DNA of 64,000 nucleotides from Trichosphaerium sp. ATCC 40318 (taxonomy: Eukaryota > Discosea > Flabellinia > Trichosidae): NCBI GenBank assembly GCA_038496445.1, contig JALMLS010000322.1, positions 930,001 to 994,000 of the forward strand, in the 5' to 3' direction. The notes under the pieces are model-generated. The model was not told the origin of the DNA and did no database searches. It saw nothing but the letters and a program-made list of their open reading frames with translations. Positions 47,280-58,700 of this stretch are shown in pieces. Each line of letters begins with the position of its first letter. Position 1 is the stretch's first letter. The translations under genes and the position numbers were made by a program.

Positions 47280-48002
47280 TCTGTGTATACGGTTGTGTAA
47301 AGAAGTTGGTAATATTGGAACGCTATTGACTTTTGGAAGGCATATAATACTGCATTGTTACATGTTCTCATCAACTCGAGAACCCTTGCAAACAATAAAC
47401 AAGACGACGTTTTGTATTTACAGAAAACCAAAATCAGACTGGAATAGGTTTGTAGCTCCAGTAGTGTTTTGAAAATACCAGTTTAAACCAAATTAGCCGC
47501 AGTTCAGCTGATCCATTTCTGTTATTTAGGAGCGTATCATTTGGGTAACAACGAGGAGTTAGTTCACGCATCCAGAGACCTCGTACTGAGTTATTACGGT
47601 CTGTGGTACAAAAAAAACTGCAGTTAAAACAAAGAGTGTACACAGTCCTCCAGGCACTTAAAAAAACTTGTTATTGTTATGCTACTGCGTAGCAAATAAC
47701 ACTGCAAGTAGTGGTCGTATTATTAATTGTTCCTCAACAGCAAACAAGAGCGTTTAGTTTTTTTTTATTTAAACGTTCATGTACGCATTAAATCAACATC
47801 AACAAAGCGGATAGGGCCACAAAAACCAAAGAAAACACCTATAAACGAAATGTCAGTCAACCGCATCAAAACATCACTAGCAGTGTAGTAGGATGCGTAG
47901 AGTAAGTACTTACAGTGTTGAAATGGGATCTAGCAGCACAGGTAATCTTAAGATTTCTGAAGTCGAGAAAGTCTATGCGAGGTAAGTATACGCATATAAA
48001 TG
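47280..48002. other. intergenic, no gene seen
   Basis: About 720 bp with only short open frames lacking start or splice support. No repeat or RNA gene recognised. Confidence 0.4.
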
Positions 48003-48537
48003 CTATTGAGGAGTGTTTGGCGTACTTTGGTTAATGATTTGTTCAAAGCACGTCTTTTTGTTGTCTATAAAGACATCCACGCGCTCAAGACCACATTTTG
48101 TGAGTGTAGATAGCGTTCCTGTCTCTTGTTGTACACTTGTAGCATTAATACGCACATTGACACCAAAAGTAGGGCAAAAAGCTAATGTCAAGTTTGTTAC
48201 GGTGTCAACCTCAATGATAGTGTCATCGGAGATACTAATCTGCCCTATAGACGCATGGACGTTTAGTACACAATGAAAGTAGGGTAGAGTTACCTTCAAA
48301 CTCGACTTCAACGCCTGAAAAGTCGTAGCAACCAGATAAGGTTACGTCATCATCTACAACAAAGCCAGTAGGAGTTTCTCTAGCTGGAATAGAAATAGAC
48401 GCGTTACATGTTCCATTGATTGTAACTAGAGCGGTAGTAGGTGACATTGTTGTTGGTGCAACTGTTGTCGGACTAGTTGTTTGAGCAAAAGCACACGATA
48501 AGGCTACAAGAACGCAAATAAGTATAGAGCTGTGCAT
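48003..48537 (-). CDS. small secreted Thr-rich protein
   Basis: Exons 48537-48294 and 48244-48003 with a 49-nt intron, 161 residues. It has a signal peptide (MHSSILICVLVALSCAFA), a short Thr/Pro stalk (TTSPTTVAPTTMSPTT) and a small Cys-containing beta-rich domain (six Cys; DTIIEVDTVTNLTLAF). Several NxT/S sequons suggest glycosylation. Family not recognised; probably extracellular. Confidence 0.75.
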
Positions 48538-48885
48538 AGTTGTTGTTTCAAAAGGAGTATACGTCTAAAGAAGCTAAGTCGCGTTCTAAAAAAGGAAATT
48601 GATGCTAGATCAGAGCTCATTATTATTATTGCTTTCTGATTATAACGACGTGCTGTTAGTTGGCGCCAAAACTCTCCAAAAACTTTACCCCTTTAAAGTT
48701 GCTTAATAACTCATTGTTTACTACTAGTTACTGTATAGAAGCGTTAGTGTACACGCCCGATAGTTGACGTAAAACCAAGGAATTGTTGTGTAAGCGAGTA
48801 ATAAGTAATGCTAGGCAACACCGTAGCATTGTCTAAGCGTAAACAACAGCGATAGAACAAATTGGTGTATTAAATGTAACTTTTG
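48538..48885. other. intergenic, no gene seen
   Basis: Promoter side of the small secreted protein. No coding segment recognised. Confidence 0.4.
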
Positions 48886-49317
48886 TCAAAATCTACAAGC
48901 AAAAAGATCCGCAAAACCGATTAAACAATCACCAACGGTTATAATCTTCATAATACGTGAGAAATTCCATGCTTTTGAGTTCATAACGGTGACGTCAAAG
49001 TAAAACTGTGACAAGTTCGCGCATGACAGTATAGCAAGCGCTATTTGTCTACCTAGTCTATGTGCTTTGCGTTCTGCAGGGTCTGATGCGTTTTTAGCTC
49101 TGTAATGATGTACGAATAGTGCCAGCAACGAAAAGATAGCGTAACCGATGTTTATAAGTCCAAGAGCTCGTAAAACGTCAAGTGTAATTACAGGCACCGG
49201 TTTAACGACTGATATTTGTTTAGCAAGGCCTCTTCCCTTCAAAATAAAATAATAAGACGCGAGTGTATGCCATACACCGTTAATTGCGAGTAAACTGCTT
49301 AACGCATCATCTGACAT
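48886..49317 (-). CDS. four-helix membrane protein of unknown function
   Basis: Single exon, 143 residues, ATG at 49317. Hydrophobic segments lie near residues 5-25, 42-70, 90-112 and 120-140. A basic loop (KNASDPAERKAHRLGRQ) sits between the second and third. It looks like a small multipass ER or plasma-membrane protein; family not recognised. Confidence 0.7.
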   Translation of the reverse strand: MSDDALSSLLAINGVWHTLASYYFILKGRGLAKQISVVKPVPVITLDVLRALGLINIGYAIFSLLALFVHHYRAKNASDPAERKAHRLGRQIALAILSCANLSQFYFDVTVMNSKAWNFSRIMKIITVGDCLIGFADLFACRF

Positions 49318-49740
49318 CCTCTAACCCTTCGAAATGAGATGCTGTCACGTCTACAAAAGCTGACTGTCAGTTACAAACGTGAACTCATGGCAGTCTTTCA
49401 AGTTCAACCCTCACGCCTTCTCGGAACTTAGTGGGGCTAGATGCCCTTTGAGAGAACTTAAACAAAAGGCAATAACTTTATTCACGTGGTTTTTTCAATT
49501 TTGTGAGCTATATAGTTTATTTGGTTTTTTTCAGTAAAGATTGTCAGCGAGAGTCCACATTTAGTAGCCACTGCTAGTGTAACGCCAAGCAAATGGTCTG
49601 GGAGTTAACTCTCTTTTTCATGCGCACTTACTGAGCCTGTAGATCAACAGAACAGTAGATTGTGATTAGAATGCAAGTCTTGTACTAGTTATTTTTGGAT
49701 AATTTTTAACAGAACGATCTTGATGATACATCAAGTCTTA
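49318..49740. other. intergenic, no gene seen
   Basis: Includes a CACGTG near 49483. It separates the four-helix protein from the 3' end of F-box/LRR copy 3. Confidence 0.4.
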
Positions 49741-51107
49741 TTATATTATTCTGATAAACTTTTCTATTATAGAATATTGTTGAAGATCAGCAAAATGAGC
49801 ACCTTCAAGTGACTTAATACCTTCATCTGTAGCTGAAGTACCAGTAACGTCAATTACGTGAACACCTTTTAGCGCTTTAATACCATCATCTGTAACACGT
49901 CTACAATGATGAAGGTTAATTGTATGAACGCCAGCAAGTGCTTTAATAGTATAATCTGTAACAAAACTACCAGCAAGATCAATTGTATGAACACCGCTCA
50001 ATTCTTCAACACCATAGCCGCTAATTCTACAATAGTTGAGGCCAATAGCATGAACACCTTTAAGTGACTTAATACCATAATCAGTGATCTTTGTACAGTT
50101 ACTAAGATTAATAGCATAAACGCCTTTAAGCGCTTCAAGGCCTAAATCTGTAACTGAAGTACCAGATAGGTCAATGGCATGAACACCTTTGAGCTCTTTT
50201 ATACCTTCATCAGTCACATTTGAACAATCTGAGAGATTTATAGTATGTATTCCCTTCAAACACTCGAGTGCTACATCAGATACACCAGTACCAGCAAGGT
50301 TAATATACTGAGCATTTGCTAATGCTTTTACAGAAGAATCTGTTACTGAAGTCCATCCAAGATTTATCTTGCTAGCAGATCTAAGTTCTTTAATACCTTC
50401 ATTTGTCACTTTATAGCAACGGTTAAGAGAAATAGAATTAGCTTCACTAAGCTCTTTCAAATCACTATTATTGATAGAACAATATGTGGTTATGATGTGT
50501 TTGCAACCAGATAGTGCTGAATATACTGTATTTTCAATATCACCTACTTTAATAACAGTGTTGTTCATTATACCCTTGTACTCTCGGATCTTTAAAATGT
50601 CTTTAACAGATGATAGATATATTTGTTTGTATCCAACAACATCATGAATGATATCAGCCATTAAACGACATGACTGAGCAGCAGAGAATCTATCATTTGC
50701 TTCTATATGATGAAGAATATTCGCAATGACCTCTGGTGGGAAATCCACAATATTTGTTTCTCTTGGCACTGGTCCACTAATGTGTTAAGTCAGTAAGGAA
50801 AAGGTAGTTTAAGCGAAAAAAACTGCATAGAAAAAGCAACGTACTTTCTTGTTTGTTTTCGTTTTGATGTTACAGAGTCCTCAGAGGTATTTGTAAATCG
50901 ATTATTGGTAGTATGGATCGTTTCTGCGTGATTGAAAAGAGCTACATCGAGTTGTTGTATTACAGTTGTGTTTGCAACGTTTACGATGCTATCTATGCGT
51001 TTAATGAATGTTTCGCGTTGTTCTTTCGTTATCGTGCTAAGCGTTTCATTATGCTTCGTGTGATAGTACATTAGCGCTTGCTCTACAGAAAGACAGGAGA
51101 AATTCAT
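49741..51107 (-). CDS. F-box / LRR protein, copy 3
   Basis: Exons 51107-50845 and 50776-49741 with a 68-nt intron, 432 residues. The N-terminal exon (LSVEQALMYYHTKHNETL) is homologous to that of the copy at 1560-2844 and the intron is in the same position, so the two are duplicates across 50 kb in opposite orientation. The F-box is VDFPPEVIANILHHIEAND...AQSCRLMADI. It is followed by about 13 LRRs with cores such as NVTDEGIKELKGVHAIDL and KITDYGIKSLKGVHAIGL. Likely an SCF receptor. Confidence 0.88.
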
Positions 51108-51149
51108 AATTTGCTGCTTTGCAAGTGTTTTTTGAATATAAATACCTTT

Positions 51150-51631
51150 TTAAGTTGGTGCTGACTTAAAAGTGCACTGTTGGTACCCGATGCTAGGACA
51201 GACTGCAGTAGTCGGCATAGATTGATAAGAGATCATATTGACTTCAGCTACTAAATTCTCCAAACAGCTCGGTCTTCCACAATCTATATGTCTGGATAAC
51301 TGATAATTCAAAACGCAAATTGTATGAATACCCTTGAGTGCTTTTATGCCTTCATCTGTTACTTCATTACAACAACTATTCAAGAGATGCGCTTCTGAAA
51401 GTGCATCAATACCAATATCTGATACAAGAGTGTAAGAAAGGCAATGGTATGAACTCCTTTAAGTGCCTTGACACATTCATTTGTTACTGGTGTCACACAA
51501 AGATTAATATTATGAACCCCGCCAAGAGCAATTATACCTTCATCACCAACATCAGTACACGCGTCTCTTTGTGTTATTATTATGGGTTCAACAATGAAAT
51601 CTATTTTAGGAAAGGTAGCACGTGGATCCAT
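51150..51631 (-). pseudogene. F-box/LRR remnant with frameshift
   Basis: Two minus-strand frames encode LRR units (GVHNINLCVTPVTNECVKALK in 51631-51380 and EVTDEGIKALKGIHTI in 51383-51150). They are out of frame with each other and have no F-box. It lies directly upstream of copy 3, so it is probably a broken tandem duplicate. Confidence 0.65.
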
Positions 51632-51756
51632 TGTTTGTGTTGTCAGTTATAATACACTACGTACAACGTAGAAGACAATAATATTCTTTCGACAAACAAC
51701 CAAATTGCAAGTTGCAGCTTTCGTCATGCAAGGGTTTTCTTTTGGATGACAGCACA

Positions 51757-52512
51757 TTACATTACAATACATCTACGCTGCTGTTTGTCTTTTTCGATTC
51801 TATCCCTACGAATTTCTCTTACAAGTTCATAAAACTGTTCATCAACATTGACACGTGTTTTAGCAGACGCCTCTAAAAATAGACATCCATTCTTTTGTGC
51901 TAGTTCCCTTCCTTCTTCTGTGGCAACTTGTCTGTGTTCTTCCAAGTCTACAAAATTTCCCACAAGTACTATAGGACGTCTTTCTGTGACACTGAGCCTA
52001 CAAACAAATGCTCGTCATTTAAGGCAAGAAACTGGAGAACCATAAAAAAAACAAAATTCGAAAACCGATGTGAATAAGTTGTTAACGGACCTGTCGCTAG
52101 CGTCAAAGAACCATTGTAGTTCTTCAAATGATCGTCTGCATGTTATGCTGTACATCAAAATAATGCCATCACCATGTCGACAGTACTACAACATGCTGTT
52201 AGCCCTTTCCACGTTATTACATTACGAGGTTACACAAAACAGAGAAAGGTTCAGCTCCGCTTGTGTCAATAATATCAAGTTTGGCATCTTCGTCGTCTAC
52301 GGTGACTTGCTTACGAAACCTTAGTGCAAAAGTGAGCGTTTGGAGTTGTTTTAAACTCTTAACGTTAAAAGTGCTTAAAAAAACCTCCGTGCGTACGATT
52401 CTTCTAGACTAGGGTCGTATTGTTCTACAAATACGTTTTGAACGAATTGTATTATTGTTGATGATTTTCCAACACTTACAGGGCCCACTAGGCAGAGTCT
52501 GTACTCATTCAT
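51757..52512 (-). CDS. Ras-like small GTPase with non-canonical catalytic residues
   Basis: Exons 52512-52397, 52319-52241, 52185-52091 and 51997-51757 join in frame. The N-terminus MNEYRLCLVGPVSVGKSSTI aligns with Ras without gaps, so positions 12 and 13 are Val and Ser instead of Gly-Gly. Switch I reads QYDPSLEES, with Ser at position 35. The DxxG region reads DIIDTSGAEPFS, so position 61 is Ala instead of Gln. The base-recognition motif is NFVD rather than NKxD, while EASAK is kept. It ends CIVM, a CaaX prenylation box, after a basic tail. The family acts as membrane switches; these residues predict poor GTP hydrolysis. Confidence 0.88.
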
Positions 52513-53736
52513 TGCAAGCTAGACTTGTGAGGTGGCGTTTTGTTGACTTAGCTGTTTTACAGGGTCGTATTTTTGCGTACAATGAGATTTTAGTACTGCT
52601 ATTAATATAAGTTCATTGAAATCTCTTTAACATCAAGAATTAAAGCCACGCGAGAAGCACATTTTTTGGACAAATTACGTGAGAGTGTGCACACACTAAT
52701 TAGTTGGTGCCTAGGTACATTTCTTCATAAATACCGTGTAATTTAGTAATACAATTTTTTTTTGAATCACGTGTTTTGTATCAATTTGTAGACAAACTAA
52801 ACGTGCCTTCAACCGTTGCAAGTGGCGAAAACAATATCCCGGCAACTGTTGCATACGTGATGATATAATAGGATACTACCCATTACAGAGGGTGCAGGAT
52901 TAGTGAGCAATATTAAGGTACGTGCTGGTGTTGACACTAGCACTGACTGATGAAGGTACAAAAGCACTATTCGGCGGTCATGAGATAAGGTTGCAACAAT
53001 GTAGAAGACATCCATATGCTCTGGAGTTCATACTAATGTTCTTTCAAACAAATAGAATTTCTAATGAATTAATTTGTTTGGATTTTTGTATTGTATTTAT
53101 TACACTTTCTCAAAAAGTGGTATCCAAAAAGGGTCTACTTTTTTTGCTGTTAGTATGTACTCCTGCTAGCGCTTTTATACCTTCAGCTGTAACTTTGGTG
53201 TTGTTGAGGTCAATGGTATGAACTCCTCAGAGAGTGCCTTTATACTTTCATCTGTAATAGAAAGACACCCTTCCAAGTTTATGTTATGATCAAGACCTTT
53301 AATTTCCGATTCCAACTAGTAAACATGTCTGATGGAGAAGCGCAAGAAGTTGCTGTCAATGTCGACTCTAGTACTCAGCAGCCTGTAACCAAAAAACTTT
53401 GCCAACTACTCGAGGATATACCAAATACTTATCACACGCAGCCTCCACAGGAGTGGCTACAGTCAATGAAATTTGGTATTGTGTTTTGTAAATCACAATG
53501 TTGTTGAAGTACATCGATTTGTAATAACCAGAGTGTCAGTTAATTATGAAAGTACTATCTACAAGTAATGGAATTCTAGCTCGAAAAGATCTTACACGTG
53601 GTCGCTACTGGCGGTAATACCAAAAAAACGTGATTTACAAAAATCGTTTCATTAAACGGTTAAGTGAACAATTGGCTGTACTACAAATAACACGTGACTA
53701 CTAGTCTCTCTCCTATTATTAGTATTAGAAAGTAAA
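52513..53736. other. spacer with LRR fragments
   Basis: Holds isolated LRR fragments. A plus-strand unit lies at about 52940-53003 (LTDEGTKALFGGHEIRLQQC). A minus-strand pair at about 53290-53150 (SITDESIKALSE, then KVTAEGIKALAGVH) is interrupted by a frameshift. A possible tiny spliced gene at 53325-53568 is listed separately. Confidence 0.55.
53325..53568 (+). CDS. possible small two-exon gene
   Basis: ATG 53325 opens MSDGEAQEVAVNVDS. A donor at 53476 (GTATTG) and an acceptor at 53508-53509 join 53325-53475 to 53510-53568 in frame, 69 residues ending TAA. The sequence is polar with a helical middle (KKLCQLLEDIPNTYH). It may be complete or the start of a larger gene. No homology recognised. 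Confidence 0.3.
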
Positions 53737-55239
53737 ATGAACTCAAACAGCGCGTTCTTTGATGAGATTCCTGTAGAAATCATAATTATCATTCTACAAT
53801 TTGTTTCAACGTTATCTATGCATTCAGTTGTATGTACATGTAAATTATTATCAAATATAGCAACACAGTACTTGGGATATGAATTCAAAAGGGCAAATAC
53901 TCTGGTTAACACGAAAAAAGAGCTGAAACAACTATACAAACAATCACAACATCTCATCAAGACAACTCAAATAATCCTCAACTTTCCTCTAAAACAAAAA
54001 CACTTGAAGTATCTACGAGGAGCATGTGCCATCAAAATATCAAGGATTAGAAAAGTAGACTTTATAGACTTTAGGGTTGTTGATAGTATTGACTTTAGCT
54101 TTTGTCATGAACTGACTGATGATCATCTTAAACAACTTTCTGGAGTTCATAAAATTGTATTAACTGGAACAAAAGTTACAGATAAAGGTGTTAAATCATT
54201 AATTGGTGTTCATACAATTAGCTTAACATATTGTACACGTGTTACATCAAAAGGCATTAAATCACTATCAGGTGTTCATGAAATTGACTTAAGCTATTGT
54301 ACTTGTGTTACAGATGATGTTCTCAAAGCACTATCTGGTGTTCATACAATTGATCTTCGCTTTTGTAACCATATCTCTGACAAAGGACTCAAGTGTTTAG
54401 CTGATGTTACAAGCATTAATTTATCTTGTTGTTGTGGTATCGCAACTGAAGGTGTTACTGCATTGGCTGCTGTTCATGCAATAAAGACAGGAATGTGTAG
54501 TATTGGAGATGATTTAATTATGGCCCTTATAAGAGATGGTGTTCATGAAGTAGATTTACAAGATTGTACACCTATTTCAGACGATGGTGTGAAAGCATTG
54601 GCTGGTGTTCATACAATTGATTTATCGTGTACAAATGTCACAGATGATGGCATTAAAGTATTGGCTGGAGTACATACTATTGATTTAGCAGAATGTAGAC
54701 ACATCACAGATGATGGCATCACAGCTCTGGCAGGAGTTCATAGCATTAATTTGAAAAGGTGTGAACTTGTTACAGATAAAGGTGTTAAGGCATTGGCTGG
54801 TGCTCATAAAGTTGGTTTAAGCTATGTTAGTGACATTACAGATGATGCTATTAAAGCATTGGTTGGTGTTCATGAAATCTATTTAAACAGTTGTGACTAT
54901 ATCACAGATAAAGGTATTAAAGCATTGGCTGGTGTTCATACAATTAATCTCTGCAATACTCAGGTTACAGATAAAGGTGTTAAAGCATTGACTGGTGTTC
55001 ATGTAATTAATCTCTGCAATACTCAAGTTACAGATAAAGGTGTCAAAACGTTGGTTGGTGTTCATATAATTAACCTAGCAAAGTGCTGTAGTATTACAGA
55101 TGATTGTGTTAGGGCATTAATTGGTGTCAAAGAAATTAATGTTGCTGAGTGTCAGCATGTTACAATTGATGCTATTGATGGGGCTATTGTTTACACTGCT
55201 TCTGAATACTCAATTTGTATTGGTTTTTGTAAATCCTAG
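53737..55239 (+). CDS. F-box / LRR protein, copy 4
   Basis: Single exon, 500 residues from ATG 53737. The F-box is FDEIPVEIIIIILQFVSTLS...VCTCKLLSNIA. After a helical linker of about 80 residues come about 16 LRRs. Examples are YITDKGIKALAGVHTINL and the almost identical pair CNTQVTDKGVKALTGVHVIN / CNTQVTDKGVKTLVGVHIIN. Repeats are more diverged at DNA level than in copy 2. The longest member here and probably an SCF receptor. Confidence 0.88.
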   Translation: MNSNSAFFDEIPVEIIIIILQFVSTLSMHSVVCTCKLLSNIATQYLGYEFKRANTLVNTKKELKQLYKQSQHLIKTTQIILNFPLKQKHLKYLRGACAIKISRIRKVDFIDFRVVDSIDFSFCHELTDDHLKQLSGVHKIVLTGTKVTDKGVKSLIGVHTISLTYCTRVTSKGIKSLSGVHEIDLSYCTCVTDDVLKALSGVHTIDLRFCNHISDKGLKCLADVTSINLSCCCGIATEGVTALAAVHAIKTGMCSIGDDLIMALIRDGVHEVDLQDCTPISDDGVKALAGVHTIDLSCTNVTDDGIKVLAGVHTIDLAECRHITDDGITALAGVHSINLKRCELVTDKGVKALAGAHKVGLSYVSDITDDAIKALVGVHEIYLNSCDYITDKGIKALAGVHTINLCNTQVTDKGVKALTGVHVINLCNTQVTDKGVKTLVGVHIINLAKCCSITDDCVRALIGVKEINVAECQHVTIDAIDGAIVYTASEYSICIGFCKS

Positions 55240-55783
55240 GTTTTCAGAACTCTGTTTAAAAACATGGTATAAACTTGATATGTCCAATTCTCTATAATAC
55301 ATCTTTGGAATTGAATTACCCAGAATTCTTTATGTTTCTGCTTTCAAAACGTGTTACAGTTGGAAGCTTTTTCAACATGAACTCCAACACAGGCAATTCC
55401 ATATGTACAATCCACATCAAGGGTTCGTATAACAGCTTTTCAAGTTTGCTGTTGACAACAAAAAGAACGATCGTAGGCTGCTATGCAGCGCCTATACAAA
55501 GTTTATATAGAGCTTTTCCCTAACGGCAGAACTCTAGTTGGTACTTTCTTTCCAATTCTGTTTTAAACGTTCTCCAGAAAGAACATGCTTCGATCTTCAC
55601 AAAAGCAGTGTTTGATGGCAGTTCAACATAACGCAATCACTCTTCGGATTCTACCCATTTCATTGGCAGTTGTGAAGTTTAATGTATTCTGGTGACAAGG
55701 CCTTTGCACAAATTTGTTTATTTACAACTTTTTTTTGTTCTTAGTTTAATCACGTGTTTGGGTCTTTTTTTTTTTGTTTTGTT
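55240..55783. other. intergenic between convergent genes
   Basis: Separates two convergent 3' ends. A T-rich stretch and a CACGTG lie near 55752. No gene recognised. Confidence 0.45.
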
Positions 55784-58700
55784 TTACAACCCAGTAAATG
55801 CAGTTACAGCATCTCTTCCATCTCCTTGACGTGGAACAAAGGCAAGCAAGTAAGGTGCAATAGGTGTTAATGTCTTAACAAGAGCAGTTTCGAACTCAGG
55901 CAAGTTGAAAAGAGGTGATAAAAGTGACTCCATTTCAACAAAGAAAGGTTCAAATCTCTGAAACTGAGGATTATGATGGAAAGCCATAAGCTGTTAAGAA
56001 GATAAAAATATTAGTGTCACGTGCGTAAATTAATAATCTAAAAAAAGAGGACGTACTGCTTCCATATGTTTATGAAGGCTGTCGCCAGTTTCATGAAAGC
56101 TTCCTTTGTTTAAGAAGACTTTTTCTAAGTAGATATAACAAGCTCTAGCTGCTAGGTTCATGACTTGAGATATCTTTGCTGGTGGTTGTATTGGGTATTT
56201 AGAACGTTCGAATACAGATGCACCTCCATAGTAGATTTTTAGGCAAGTGAGGAACATGTCAACCTAAAACAAAGTCAGTAAAAAATAATGCGAAAAAGAA
56301 CTTCAAAGAAAAGCAAAAGTTTTTATAAATGTTCTTGAAGCTCTGAAAGGCTACTCTGTGTTTATGGTTGTGTAAATCATTAGTTAAATACACAGTCGCA
56401 ATAAGCCATGTATTTTATGGAGAATAAATAAAACAGATAGCACAAGATGGAGATTTTGTGTGAAAACCAATGTATTAGATGCATACCTTTTTATGAGATT
56501 TTCCACCCTCCCAGCGATCATCAGTAAGAAGCTCAACAGCGAAGAACCATAAAGAGAATATATCAAACTCTCTGTGCTCTGTAGGCAAGAAACGAACAAC
56601 ATAATCTATAAAACAAGTAGTCAGTGAAAAGAATAAACAAACAAAAACAAAAAGTAATAAACCACTAACCCAAGAACCTATGAGCGTTATTTGTCCAACT
56701 CGCAGGATCTAATCCTTCAAGTTTTTGCTTCTCTTTCTCCAATAATACACGTAATGTCAAAGCAGCGCGTACTTCAATACAAGCGTTGATAACACTAGAC
56801 CAGTCCAACTCTCCAATAACAACAGCGTTTTGAACACTATAAACAAAAAATGTCAAAAAAGAGGAATACAGAAGGAAGGAGGCCAGCTAACGACCTATTG
56901 CGGCCAATTTGGGTTTAAAAGAGCGTACGTAGAAAGAGGAGAAGGATCTTGGCTTTGATTGAAGAAAGCATGAAGTGCTTCTTCAAATAATGAGACAAGA
57001 ACTCTAGGACGGATAGCTAGAGATGTTGCTTTGTGGGCATTGGAAAAGAGATGCATGCACGTGTTTACAGATCCTGATGTAAGGAACATAGCAACAAGTC
57101 CATACATACGGTCATTAAGGTCCATCAGTTGTGCATTAAGTTGCTACAAGGAGTAAGGAGAAAGAGTAGCGTAATGAAGGCGTAAAGATGCCAAATACAA
57201 AAAATAAAAGGGACTGCAGTTTTATGCTTCTTCGCAAGAGCGTACCATAATATTTTTACGCTGTTGTTGGTCTTGGACTGTATTTGGATCTTTAAAGAAT
57301 GGAGGAACAGTGGTAGTTGTATGGAATCTAATAGGTGCAAGGTACGGTTCACCAAAAATATCTTTTTAAAACATTAGTAAGCAATGTGCAATCATAAGAC
57401 ATTACAAAAACTTACCACCATGTTGTCCTGGTAAACTCAAGACGCAAGATACTAAAACAACAATACCATCGTTCACAAGAGATTCTCCTTGTTGCTAAAT
57501 GAAGTATGTCAGATAAGATGAGAGCAATTAATTGTCATCGTATAAAGCAAAAAAAATACTTGCCTGCTGACGCTGAGCAAGATCAACAAACCGAGAAGTT
57601 AGCGGTAGAATCATATGACTCATTACTTTTACATGATCAGCGTTAGACAGATACCAATACTTTTGGGTTGCTAGAGGAGAAAACATAAGCAACAAACCGA
57701 GAAAACAAACAACAAAAATGTCAACATAAAACATCAGCTAAGCCATACCTTGGTCAATGCTACCTACACACAAATACATAGCAGACCTAATCTCGTTCAT
57801 AGCAGCAAGAATAGATCCAGAAGTACCAATCCTGTGTTAAAAAAACACGTGTTAGTTGATATATTCCTTTGAGAAGAAAAACGAAAAGAAAAAAGTAGTA
57901 CCATCTGGCAACATCACGAAGCAAACTCATGTTCTCTAGTAGCTTATTGGTAGGATCATTCATAACAGCTCCTGTCTTTACAAGCCTCATAAGGCTTTCA
58001 CCATTAAACACAGATGCAAATTCATTATCTGGAGCAAGCCTCCAATCAACCAAAAAATGACCTTCTTCATACCTAATAAAAAAATAAGACCTCGATAAAA
58101 CATCCTTTCGCGAGCTTTTACATACCAATTAGGTTTGTTGACAATACCGAATACAAGTTGTCTTATATCAGATGGAATAGCTCTTGGTTCGAGTAGGTTA
58201 ATATCCATGAATATCTTCAAGAAATATAAGCCGTTCTCCATCTGCTCAACATCATCTTCAGCGAAACAAAGAGCAAATTGACGCCAATCAAGTTTTGTAA
58301 ATACAAGCTTTGTAACAGCACTATTAACACTAATATGATTACTTAATGTAATCAATGTAGAAGTATCATTATAGTGGAATGTAGCTTTATCCCAAGGTAT
58401 TTTAGACAAGACCTTAACAAGCTCTGTTTGATCTAAAACAAAAAAAAATGAGAAGCTGAAGTAAAAAGTGTTTAGTTGTCTCTCACCGAGTCTTTCAGTA
58501 TGGGTTGCGATGTAAGGATTAAGTATCTCCATGTACAAGTACCAGAACCTGTCAACAAGTGGTGGACAAGTTTCAACAAGAGATACAAGCATATTGAGTA
58601 GTCCAAAGAAAGATAAGGCAGTTATTTGATCTCCATAGTCATTGATAAACTTCAAAGATCCTTTGCAGAAGTTCTAAAAAGAAGATGTTTAACGACTTAA

